Assembly (NCBI GenBank): GCA_027943245.1
Contig: JANDJZ010000882.1
Coordinates: 1-16,958 of the forward strand
DNA: 16,958 nucleotides
DNA from: Acanthamoeba sp. SK_2022b
Lineage: Eukaryota; Discosea; Longamoebia; Acanthamoebidae
Reading direction: 5' to 3'
Shown: one piece after another, positions 1 through 10,765 of the stretch
Position numbering within the stretch: the stretch's first letter is position 1
Layout: the number at the start of each line of letters is the position of its first letter
Program-made: the position numbers and the translations under genes
The notes under the pieces: model-generated
Database searches by the model: none
What the model was told of the DNA's origin: nothing
The model's input: only the letters and a program-made list of their open reading frames with translations

Positions 1-152
1 ATCTGCTGCTGGCTCCATCGTTCTTGAGCTTTTCCTGCCTTTGCGCTTTCTTTCTTGCCTGCCTTTTCTTTATGGGAGCGAAAGTCGTAAATTTCACCAA
101 AGCCACTCAACAAAGCGGCCGACAACGAAGCCAATCTGATCTGATCTGACCG

Positions 153-600
153 ATGGATCTACGCCAATTCCTTCATTCGCAGGTCGTGCTGTCCTCTGCC
201 TTCTTCCCTCCCCTTCACCCCCCGGCCCCCTCGCCCCAGTACGTCTTGGCAGCCCTTGCAAACGTAATAAATGCCTTTTTTTTTAGGTGAACTCTTCTCA
301 TCTAGGGCTGTTGGTCTGTGTGGGCAGGGCCGAGAATCGGAGGCTGCTCAAGGGGACCGGCCCTTCTCTCGTCGAACTCGCCGCCAAGGTCGTCGCAACC
401 AATCCTGAACTGTACGTCCGTATGGATGCAGCTCGTCCTCCCCCTCTCCCTGGGCCTGATGAGTGGTTTGGGGGGGCGCAGGTACCAGGACTGCTGGGTG
501 CCCAAACCTCTGCACTCGCACCTCCAAAAGTTCATGGAGCCGACCGCCCAGCGGGTCATGCTCAACGGTGCGTGTACACCAACTACGCGCGCGCACGGAC

Positions 601-663
<63 letters not shown>

Positions 664-1497
664 CTCAGCTTCAACAATTGCGACGACTGACGCGACAACA
701 CGAAACGCGTTGGCATCTCGCACACAGCCGTGAAGAAGTTCTACGCCAACGGGAACATCAAGTCGATCAAGGAGTTCGACGACGATGGCCAGGTGCACGG
801 CAAGATGGAGCAGTGGTACGAGAACGGCAAGGTAGCCCCCCCCCCCACGCGAGTCCTCTCCCATCTCTCCCGCCCCATCTCACACGTGTGCGTGTGTGTG
901 TGTGTGTGCGTGTGCGCGCGTGCAGAAAAATCGCGAGGAGTGTTACGAACACGGCGTGCTCACCGGGGAGGCCCGCTGGTGGCACGAAAGCGGCGGCCCG
1001 TGGACCCAGCAGCACTTTGTCAACGTGCGTGCGCCCGGGGGAGAGCGAGAGGGAAGAAACGTGTTCCCTCTCTCCTCACGCTGTGGTCCATCTCTGCGGG
1101 TGTGGTGGGGCTGTGGCCACACAGGGGCGGAGGCACGGCGAGTGCGTGTGGTACTACCCCAACGGAAAGGTCCACCGGGTCGTCCAGTACAAGAACGGGC
1201 GCAAGTATGCCCCCCCCCTCCCTGCTTCGTGTGCGGAGCTGCTCGAGAGAGGGGAGAGAGAGAGGGAGAGATGATCCCTCGTTGTGACACACGCGCGCGC
1301 ACAGGGACGGCCGGTTCGAGAGCTACTACCCCAACGGCAACAAGTGCGAGGAGGGCCAGTACCGGGACGACCAGGAGGTGGGCGAGTGGCGCAAGTGGTC
1401 TCGCATGGGCCACTTCCTCGGCGCCAGCGAGCCTTCCACCATCGACTACCCCTTGCCGCCCCACGACGGAGCGGCGGAGGAGTACTCGTTGTTTTGA
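153..1497 (+). CDS. MORN-variant (YwqK-like) repeat protein, 7 exons
   Basis: The modelled exons are 153-182, 287-411, 482-567, 728-831, 926-1024, 1125-1204 and 1305-1497, joined by GT-AG introns of 70-160 nt. They give 238 residues ending at TGA 1495-1497. The C-terminal two thirds carry MORN-variant repeats of the kind found in bacterial YwqK: repeated aromatic-x-N/H-G-x-hydrophobic hairpins such as FYANGNIKS, WYENGK, WYYPNGKVH and YYPNGNKCEEG. Such repeats form beta-hairpin stacks and probably act in binding; no enzyme motif is visible. Residues of about 30-75 form a helical block (SLVELAAKVV followed by a PxPLxxxLxxFM pattern) that resembles F-box or elongin-type helices, but this is weak. 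Exons 3-7 are well supported by frame and repeats. Exon 1, a 10-residue ATG exon, and the 104-nt first intron ending in a T-rich acceptor are the least certain. The stop lies in a sequence repeated near 5278. Confidence 0.72.
605..661. repeat. (CA)n microsatellite in intron 3 of the MORN-variant gene
   Basis: An uninterrupted CA dinucleotide run of about 28 units lies inside the 568-727 intron. It produces spurious open frames of Thr-His or Cys-Val on both strands. Confidence 0.97.
884..922. repeat. (GT)n/(GC)n tract next to a 3' splice site
   Basis: An imperfect GT-rich run inside intron 832-925 ends just before the acceptor CAG of exon 5. It is a low-complexity intronic sequence. Confidence 0.9.
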
Positions 1498-1591
1498 CTA
1501 TTACTCCTTCAGGAAAAATAAAGACTATAGAAACAATACCGTCATCATCGCTTCCGATTGCGGGAGGGAAGTGTGCATAACTCCTCTTACC
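1498..1591 (+). promoter_or_regulatory. 3' UTR with AATAAA poly(A) signal
   Basis: AATAAA occurs at 1517-1522, 20 bases after the stop of the MORN-variant gene. The surrounding 24 bases (1506-1529) match 22 of 24 bases at 5293-5316, so the 3' end of this gene lies in a repeated sequence. Confidence 0.6.
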
Positions 1592-1625
1592 GAGTTACAC
1601 TTCGTGGAACGCTCTCTGCGTTGTT
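1592..1625. repeat. 34-bp direct repeat, left copy
   Basis: It is identical to 2652-2685 except at three positions. At each of these the left copy has CpG and the right copy has TpG or CpA. Confidence 0.9.
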
Positions 1626-2560
1626 CATGCAGAGACGTTGGGCGTGAAGTCGGAGTCATCTTCTGAAGTCAGGTTGAGGCCAGCCTTCTGTGCAATGGCT
1701 TTGAGTACCTCAGCACAGCGGCTGGGGACAGGTGGCTGCGTGGGTGCTCCAGCTCAAAGACAATGTGGCAGTTGTGTGTGCGCGCCCAAATGCACATCAT
1801 CTGGTTGGTCCACCACTGAAACATATGGACAGGGCAGAGGGCCAGGTAATGGTACTTGTACAGTGACACTGTGGCCTTCTCCATATAGGTCATTCTTGTA
1901 GCCTGAAACAGGGACAACCAGGCACTTGGAGCTGTTGTTTTCCTTGATCAAGATAACCTGGAAATGGGGCAGGGCGGTGGTGGGCCTGAAGGTGCCCAGG
2001 ATACAGAGGAGTGCAATGAGCTTGTTGTGGGTCTTGTGAGGTGAGGCGTTTGCCCCATGATCAAAAGACTTCAGCCAAATGTGACACTGTGATGATGGAT
2101 GTGCCTTGTGGGAGTGAGCACAATGCCCACCTACTTGTACAAGGTGTTGATGGCCACTAGAAGGGAGTTGAATCATGGCTGCTGGCTGCTTTGGAGCTTG
2201 CATTGCTGACTTGATGAAGTTGGAAATGGTGGTGACTGTGTCTTTCTGCTCTGGTGGAAAACTAGTGACCTCATTGTCCCTGAAGTGGAGGAGTGGTATT
2301 GGTGCCACATAGAAGGTGCTAAGGAACTGTTTAGTGTAAGAGCAGAGGAAGACCAGCCCTCTGTGCTGGACCCAAAGGTCCTGCAAGCAATCCAGGGCCA
2401 GCCTGGGATGCACAGAGGCGTGGGGTGGCTGGAGCCATCCCAGAGAAACAAGTCAGGGGAGTTGGGAATGGGTGGGCAGCGCCAAGCACTAGCACATGAG
2501 GTCCTGAAACCAGGGCCTCCCCTCCCACACCAGGACCATGATGGTGGCCATTGTGTGCTG
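1625..2560 (-). pseudogene. Tyrosine recombinase/integrase-like pseudogene
   Basis: Reading leftward, one frame runs from about 2560 to a TGA at 1625-1627. It is broken only by stops at 2489-2491 (TAG), 2453-2455 (TGA) and 1754-1756 (TGA). Between 2413 and 1754 it gives 219 uninterrupted residues. The pattern TVTTISNFIKSAM, then KLIALLCILGTFRP, then SGYKNDLYGEGHSVTVQ with a later PCP, resembles the central domain of eukaryotic phage-integrase-type recombinases, where an Arg lies in the RP motif and a beta strand follows a KN turn. After the 1754 stop the frame continues with CAEVLKAIAQKAGLNL and FTP, then ends just before the point where the catalytic HxxR and Tyr would be expected. The protein is therefore both interrupted and missing its C-terminal catalytic part. 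It was probably never active in this copy. Confidence 0.5.
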
Positions 2561-2651
2561 CCTGTGGATCAGTGCCATGTTCTTCAGATTGAGGGGGGCT
2601 CAACCCACACAGGTGGGCCATTGGGGTACCCACAGACAGCCTACATAAAAT

Positions 2652-2685
2652 GAGTTACACTTTGTGGAACACTCTCTGTGTTGTT
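2652..2685. repeat. 34-bp direct repeat, right copy
   Basis: This is the partner of 1592-1625. It abuts the left end of the copia element, which inserted at its edge. Confidence 0.9.
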
Positions 2686-2687
2686 TT
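2683..2687. repeat. Target-site duplication GTTTT, left copy
   Basis: These five bases immediately left of the 2688 LTR end are identical to 5273-5277 immediately right of the other LTR end. Five-base duplications are standard for Ty1/copia integrase. Confidence 0.92.
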
Positions 2688-2853
2688 TGTTGAGATGTGT
2701 GACAGGAAGAGAGAGGCTGAGAAGCCATGAGGGAGTGCTCAAGGAGAGGAGAAGTAGGAATAATGTATTTAGAGGAGTTTGACGAGTAATAACTGTGTGA
2801 GTAGAGAAAAAGGAAGGAAAGGTGGAGATACTCAATATTATGAGTATCCAACA
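2688..2853 (-). repeat. 3' LTR of the copia element
   Basis: It is 166 bp. In element orientation it begins TGTTGGATAC and ends CTCAACA. It is 163/166 identical to 5107-5272. It contains a 22-base hairpin at 2827-2848 with 8-bp arms (GATACTCA/TGAGTATC). Confidence 0.95.
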
Positions 2854-2862
2854 CTCCCCCCC
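2854..2862 (-). other. Polypurine tract (plus-strand primer)
   Basis: On the element strand this reads GGGGGGGAG directly next to the TG of the 3' LTR. This is the expected place and composition for the plus-strand primer of an LTR retrotransposon. Confidence 0.88.
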
Positions 2863-2921
2863 AGAATCAAGAGTGATCATGAGTGTTTACTCCAAGAGGT
2901 TGAGCGCTCATTTGTCACACT

Positions 2922-3149
2922 TCACTTGAGTTTGGGCACTGCAATGTGCTTGGTCAGGAAATCAGCAAGGTTTTTGTTGGTTGGAATGTACTTGACAGAG
3001 ATGTCTTCCTGCTGCACATGATCATAGACAAAGGCATGTTGTATAGTGATGTGCTTGAGCCTTTTGAGCCAGGCAAAGATGGGCTTGTGCACAATGGTGA
3101 TGGCCAATTGATTGTCATTGAAGATCAGGTTTGAACGAAATGCATGCAC
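2922..3149 (-). pseudogene. Copia pol fragment: C-terminal RNase H
   Basis: This open 75-codon stretch carries the end of a copia RNase H: FNDNQLAITIVHKP, then LKRLKHITIQHAFVYDHV, then YIPTNKNLADFLTKHI. These match the family pattern DNxxAI, KHI(D/T)(I/V)xxHF and the PTxxxxADxxTK tail. The upstream part of RNase H and all of reverse transcriptase are absent. At about 3130-3150 the sequence instead joins the integrase core, so this marks the right edge of the internal deletion. It lies just upstream of the polypurine tract, as expected for the pol C-terminus. Confidence 0.85.
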
Positions 3150-4119
3150 AAGTAGGAGTCAGTGACAGTGAGAAGATAAACATGTCTGCCAGCTGACCAA
3201 TGGCACATGGGGCCAACAAGGTCCAGGGAGATGAGATCCCCAGTGTAGCCTCCCCAGATGGCATGGTTTGTAATGGGACCTGACTTATGCCACAAGTAGT
3301 CTGTTTGCCAGTGAGGCAAACCTCACACATGGGTGAGAGTTGCATGGCAAGGATGGCATGTTTGTCACACTCACTGAGGTCAGGCAATTGAGCGATGAAC
3401 AGCAGTGCTCAACACTGACGTGTCCAAGCTGATGAGGAATCAGCTCCAGCAAGAGCAGGCTGTGTGCAGTGGAGAATGCTGTAGACATGACATCTCTGAT
3501 AAGAGAGCAGGAAGCCATCTCACTGATCAAAATTGACGTGGTAGCCAGCATCTAGGAGCTGTTGAGGGGACACAAGAGTGTGTGACACAGCTGGAACATA
3601 TGTGACATTGTGCATGACAATGCCAACAGGTGCACCGTCGACCATGGTGACGCCACACAGAGTGCCATGGCCAATGCTGTCAATGTGACTGCCATTGGCG
3701 CACATGAGCTGCAAAGGAGTAGGCAGGGAAACAAAATCATGGAGTAGATCCCAGCAGTTGGTGGTGTGTTGGGTAGCCCCAGTGTCAGCAATGGTAGGAA
3801 GATGAAGTGGGGATAGTGAGAAGACAGAGTAGATAGAGTGAGGTTTATTACCTGGTGCCTCTGAGGGCCCCACATAAAAGTGTACAGCAGACTCAGCGAC
3901 AATGGCAAAATCGCTCAGGCATGCAGAGATGGTAGCAGCAGTCATAGCAGCAAAGACAGATGTCTGAGAGGCATGTGGCAGGAGTGTGGTGGCAGTGGCC
4001 ACAGCAGCCACAGTCATGGCAGCCAGAGCAGTGTTGTGGGCGTTCTGTGGTGAGTGGCATCAAGCAACTTCACAACGCTCCTCAAGGGAGTGGCCAGCAG
4101 ACTTGTGGTAAGGGCACCA
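3125..4119 (-). pseudogene. Copia gag-pol fragment: zinc knuckle, aspartic protease, N-terminal integrase
   Basis: Reading leftward from 4119, a gag-type zinc knuckle (W-C-x2-H-x4-H-x4-C, 4072-4119) is followed by a 165-codon open stretch (4017-3520). This stretch carries the protease active site IADTGATQH near 3786 and the typical copia sequence MCANGSHI, NVTYVPAVSHTL and LVSPQQLLDAGY leading into the GAG-pre-integrase region. After a frame change, the integrase zinc region appears as CEVCLTGKQ and the core start as GDLISLDLVGP, LLTVTDSY. The core is then cut near 3130-3150, before the later catalytic Asp and Glu. At least two frame changes and the deletion make it non-functional. Confidence 0.85.
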
Positions 4120-5070
4120 CATGCTGCCATTGTGACCCTGACCCTGTCAATGGGGCGGTCCATGAATGACAGGAGGATGCAGCTCAGTGGTCTGACCTCA
4201 TGTCACTGACGGGAGCTGCACCTGGTGCTGGCAATGCAGTCCCTCAGCACGCCAATGCTGGCTGGTGGCACCAGTGTAGAGAATGGTGTCAGGACTGGGA
4301 GTGGCGTGGTGGGAGGCCTCAACATGACCTAGGGCTCAAAGAATGGTGTCTGTCAGCATGTCACAAGTGTGTTAAACTGGGCCTTGAAGTCCAGGCTGAT
4401 ACTTTTGAGCACCATCACAAGGATGACCAGCCTACTGCGTTCAGAGATCTTGTTGCCTCCAGTGTCAATGGCAAGCACACTAACTAAAGCCTGAATGCAG
4501 GCCCAGATTGAGCATACTGCATTGCCGGGCAGATCAGGTAGATCTCAGGTTTCCTGAGATTGTGTCAAGTGGCCTGGAGAGCAATGTCATTGTTTCTGTA
4601 CCAGTTGTAGATGGCGGTCCAGAGGGCAAGTGGGCAGCCATCACTCATACCAGAGATGTCTTCAAGCAGCTCTGGGGCGATGGTGCTGCAGATGAACACA
4701 AAAATCTTCAGACGACCCTTGCAGATATCACACACTGTCTTGAGACTGTCATCACTGAACATGCTGATCATCTTGCCAGCCTTGTCGACCTTGAGGTGTG
4801 CAGCGACTGATTTTTCGCCAGAGACTGAGCCTGAGCCTGAGCCAGAGGTGATGGTGATTTTGGTTTCAATACCAAGAGAGTCAAATAGCTCTGTTGTTCA
4901 AGATGTCATAGCTGTCTACAGCCCAAACAAGTTGCTGTGTAGTCATTGGAGATGTATTTGGAGCTACCCTGTTCATGTAGAGCGAGGCGCACGGTCCTGC
5001 TCCACTCTGTGAACAAGGTTTGGTCACAGAGCAGGACAATTCAAAGGGAAATGGTGTTTGAGTTGTTCAT
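4120..5070 (-). pseudogene. Copia gag remnant
   Basis: This stretch lies between the primer-binding site and the zinc knuckle, where gag is expected. The best preserved part is about 4850-4565, with a Ser-Gly-rich run, AAHLKVDKAGK, SMFSDDSLKTVCDICKG and then CPLALWTAIYNWY. The last of these resembles the capsid motif in which a W-D/T-x-L/I helix follows a conserved leucine-rich helix. Several stops and frame changes interrupt the rest. A short ATG frame at about 5070 (MNNSNTISL) ends at once. The identity rests mostly on position within the element. Confidence 0.6.
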
Positions 5071-5093
5071 GTGTGTGTGCACTAGAGGTAGCG

Positions 5094-5106
5094 TGGGCCC
5101 ATAACC
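5094..5106 (-). other. Primer-binding site, initiator tRNA-Met anticodon-arm type
   Basis: In element orientation GGTTATGGGCCCA follows the 5' LTR end CAACA with no gap. It is complementary to the anticodon stem-loop of eukaryotic initiator tRNA-Met (TGGGCCCATAACC). The Drosophila copia element is known to use the same internal tRNA region. Confidence 0.88.
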
Positions 5107-5272
5107 TGTTGAGAGGTGTGACGGGAAGAGAGAGGCTGAGAAGCCATGAGGGAGTGCTCAAGGAGAGGAGAAGTAGGAATAATGTATTTAGAGGAGTTTG
5201 ACAAGTAATAACTGTGTGAGTAGAGAAAAAGGAAGGAAAGGTGGAGATACTCAATATTATGAGTATCCAACA
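5107..5272 (-). repeat. 5' LTR of the copia element
   Basis: It is 166 bp and TG...CA bounded. It differs from the 3' LTR at 5115 (G versus T), 5123 (G versus A) and 5203 (A versus G). The last two are CpG transitions. A matching hairpin is at 5246-5267. Confidence 0.95.
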
Positions 5273-5277
5273 GTTTT
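5273..5277. repeat. Target-site duplication GTTTT, right copy
   Basis: It is identical to 2683-2687 and flanks the outer end of the right LTR. Confidence 0.92.
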
Positions 5278-5325
5278 GCCAATTTATTCTTTCCTTCAGG
5301 AAAGATAAAGATTATAAATAGTCTA
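5278..5325. repeat. Repeat shared with the 3' end of the MORN-variant gene
   Basis: Positions 5293-5316 match 1506-1529 at 22 of 24 bases. The flanking GTTGTTTTG, once the copia insertion is removed, matches 1488-1496. It is therefore a second copy of the sequence that holds the stop codon and poly(A) signal of the first gene. Confidence 0.7.
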
Positions 5326-5339
5326 AACTGGTATCAGGC

Positions 5340-5905
5340 TACTGTTCATTGGGCATCTTGGTGAGTTCTTCATCTTCCACATCTACCTCCCCAAAGGGCA
5401 AGTTGGCTCTCAACAACATGGCCCAGGAGGAGCGCCTCTCCAGTCTTTGCTCCAACATTATGGTCATGGTCAGCTCTGCCTTTTATGTGTTCATCAAGTA
5501 TGGTGGAGCAGGCTTGGCTCCAGTGTGCAACAAGCACTGAGTTTGATCCCAACGGCTCAACCCCTTTGCCTTTCTACCCTGCATATCCATAGGTGAGCAT
5601 GTTTAGTAATCAAAAGGGTGTGTATTTAGCATTTTAAAATAAAGATAGCCAAGAGTCATACTGCTGAACAAGTCTTAAGCTGCCATTCTGCCTTTCTTTT
5701 GCTCATGTGTGGGAGTGTGGGAACAATGTGGAAAATGACTTGATGCTGCCCTGCTTTATTACTCTGAGGCAGACAACCCAGGTCGGTGCCAACTTAGATA
5801 TCTTTGCTCAGCTTTAGCACTTACCTCACCTCTCCATTGCCTACCATGGCTTGAACATGCAGCAGATGAATACCTTCAAACTGGCTTGTTCCAGGTGAAC
5901 CAAAA
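5340..5905 (+). pseudogene. CpG-poor decayed segment, possible pseudogene, function unknown
   Basis: I do not recognise this stretch. On the plus strand 5349-5540 is open (63 codons, with LNNMAQEERLSSLCSN and VSSAFYVFIKYGGAG). A one-base frame change near 5537 then lets it continue through EFDPNGSTPLPFYPAYP to a TAG at about 5592. An AATAAA follows at 5638-5643. A second possible remnant at about 5735-5900 includes an internal stop. The minus strand of the first part is also open for 60 codons, so orientation is not certain. The low CpG content resembles the neighbouring mobile elements and differs from the host genes, which suggests old repeat DNA or a silenced gene copy. Confidence 0.35.
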
Positions 5906-6008
5906 ATGTAACGTAACGGAGCTAAGCCAGGAATCTCGATAAAAAAGGGGGTACGCGTACAAGATGTCAAGTATGACCCCTCCCCTTTTTTTCTGATTTA
6001 TGTTACAG

Positions 6009-6633
6009 ATGTCCTCACCCGTGTCTGGTACCAAAGAGAGCTGTGTTTCGTGCAAGGGTCTTGAAAAAACCGTAGATGAAAGCTGCGTAAGGAGAAAGAG
6101 TTTTCAACTCATCAAGCAGACCCTCAAGACGCAGAATGCGATCATCGAGCAACACCAAAGCGCATTGATGCACTCCTCTGGGCTGAGCAAAGCAGGCAAT
6201 ACGACAACGTTCTTTGCGATTGCATATCTCACGTATACGAACTTGTCCTGGACAGCATTAACACAAGTTTAGAACCTGTACGAGCACCGTTCCCTCCAGT
6301 CCACGCTCATCGTGAACATTCTAATCCCCCCCTTCCCAACAGGGGAAGAAGCCGTCTCTGCCGTAAGGAGGGAAAGAAGACGGGGACCGGTGCTCCGACG
6401 GAGCAACTTATCAGGGACGCGTACCGCCAGTTGGGCTTTACCGACGATCAGTGGGAGAAGCTGCGAGCTTTCAAGTCGCGTCGAAAGCAAGCCACCCACA
6501 CCGAAGACTGCGTGTCCCAGGCGAGAGGAATACTGGAGCTTTTGGATCCGAGCGTCCCGCAAGCTCGCGGGAGGCGTTGGAGCTCGTGGTGTCCATTTTG
6601 ATCGAGCACCCTCCCGATCCCTATTTTCTGTAG
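6009..6633 (+). CDS. Small CxxC protein of unknown function, likely frameshifted
   Basis: I do not recognise this gene. Exon 1 (6009-6232) follows a good acceptor-like TTATGTTACAG, so a 5' UTR intron is likely. It encodes MSSPVSGTKESCVSCKGLEK and a helix-prone stretch to about residue 74. A GTATAC donor at 6233 and the CCAACAG acceptor at 6341-6342 keep phase into exon 2. Exon 2 reads TGAPTEQLIRDAYRQLGF, then DDQWEKLRAF, then CVSQARGILELLDPSVPQ. Near 6560-6570 the coding signal moves by one base into a frame reading REALELVVSILIEHPPDPYFL and ending at TAG 6631-6633. Without the shift the protein ends at TGA 6599-6601 after a poor tail. Either one base is missing here (sequencing error or mutation) or the short form is real. 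The charged helices suggest a soluble protein. Confidence 0.5.
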
Positions 6634-6778
6634 CGTGCCTGATATAAACACCAGCCTCTCCCAACGTCAACAAGCGCCCAGAGTGGCCCTCCTCCATGTG
6701 CTGGCATGAAAACTGATCAACGCGTTTGCTGTTCACACAACACACGAGAGGGGGGAGGGAGAGAGAGGTGCGCAGAGC
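6634..6778. other. Convergent 3' regions, no gene seen
   Basis: These 145 bases separate the stop of the small CxxC gene from the stop of the ATM1-like gene on the other strand. A GA-rich run lies at about 6746-6770. I see no canonical AATAAA on either strand. Confidence 0.6.
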
Positions 6779-10339
<3,561 letters not shown>

Positions 10340-10623
10340 CTTACCTTGACAAAATGAATTTATCTTTTATTTTCTTCTGCTTCCACAGTGGTGATGCAGA
10401 AACAGGTGGCAAGTTGACTCTTGGTGTACCCCATTCACTTCATATCAAAGCTATGCTCAGTGAGGAGCTTTGGGAACCATCTCAGCCCTTTTGGAGATAT
10501 GTCAGGTGCAAGCTCAACCTACCATTGAAATACTGATCAGGCACTGTGGTGCCTCACTTCCTCCCTCACACTTGTTGTGAGCAAGTGTGGGCCACTAATT
10601 GGTGCAGCCAGCATGCCCAAGCT
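10340..10623. other. CpG-free intergenic block, probable decayed repeat
   Basis: No CpG occurs between 10334 and 10623, although both flanking genes are CpG-rich. On the plus strand, after a CTTCCACAG acceptor-like site at 10381-10388, an open stretch (GGKLTLGVPHSLHIKAMLSE...) runs to a TGA at about 10536. I cannot assign it. A short inverted repeat CACTTG/CAAGTG lies at about 10569-10588. The block begins only a few bases upstream of the ATM1 start codon, so the ATM1 5' region probably lies in it. Confidence 0.5.
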
Positions 10624-10765
10624 CGCCTGCTCGTGCGGCCCTTGCACTCCAGTGAAAAATCATTGAGATTTAGTGGAATCCTTAAAGACACCACCGGCGC
10701 AACAGCCCGACCTGCCGCACCACAAACTCACCAAACAAAACTCAGCAAGGGCCCACACGAACAAG

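Larger units (their letters stand above)
1592..2685 (-). mobile_element. Decayed tyrosine-recombinase (DIRS-like or Crypton-like) element remnant
   Basis: A CpG-poor block is bounded by a 34-bp direct repeat at 1592-1625 and 2652-2685 (31 of 34 identical). Its minus strand carries one long, mutated recombinase-like frame. Upstream of this, in the same orientation, are short pieces resembling the linker between RNase H and recombinase in DIRS-type retroelements (WEGRPWFQDLM, and LFLWDGSSHP in a neighbouring frame). There is no visible reverse transcriptase, so the element is 5'-truncated, or it is a Crypton-like DNA transposon. The family call is inferred from motif shape only. Confidence 0.5.
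2688..5272 (-). mobile_element. Ty1/copia LTR retrotransposon, internally deleted, non-autonomous
   Basis: The element is 2,585 bp and reads on the minus strand. It has two 166-bp LTRs with TG...CA ends, a GTTTT target duplication, a primer-binding site touching the 5' LTR (5094-5106) and a polypurine tract touching the 3' LTR (2854-2862). The interior of about 2.25 kb is too short for a full copia pol. It reads gag, zinc knuckle, aspartic protease, start of integrase, then jumps directly to the end of RNase H. Most of integrase and the whole reverse transcriptase are missing, so the copy could move only if another element supplied enzymes. The LTRs differ at 3 of 166 positions, which suggests a fairly recent insertion. 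The order PR-IN-RNase H confirms copia rather than gypsy. Confidence 0.93.

Noticed and set aside
287..864. Several long frames on both strands spanning the CA repeat
   Set aside because: They are low-complexity Thr-His or Cys-Val frames created by the dinucleotide run and conflict with the spliced gene.
153..1497. A toxin-antitoxin role for the YwqK-like protein
   Set aside because: The repeat type is shared with a bacterial antitoxin, but there is no toxin neighbour and the gene is a spliced eukaryotic gene. Repeat similarity alone does not show this function.
2285..2653. Plus-strand 122-codon frame over the recombinase relic
   Set aside because: The minus strand carries the recombinase-like pattern here, and the plus-strand product shows no family features.
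5094..5106. A possible tRNA fragment gene
   Set aside because: Only the anticodon-arm match is present, with no acceptor, D or T arms. Its position next to the LTR explains it as a primer-binding site.
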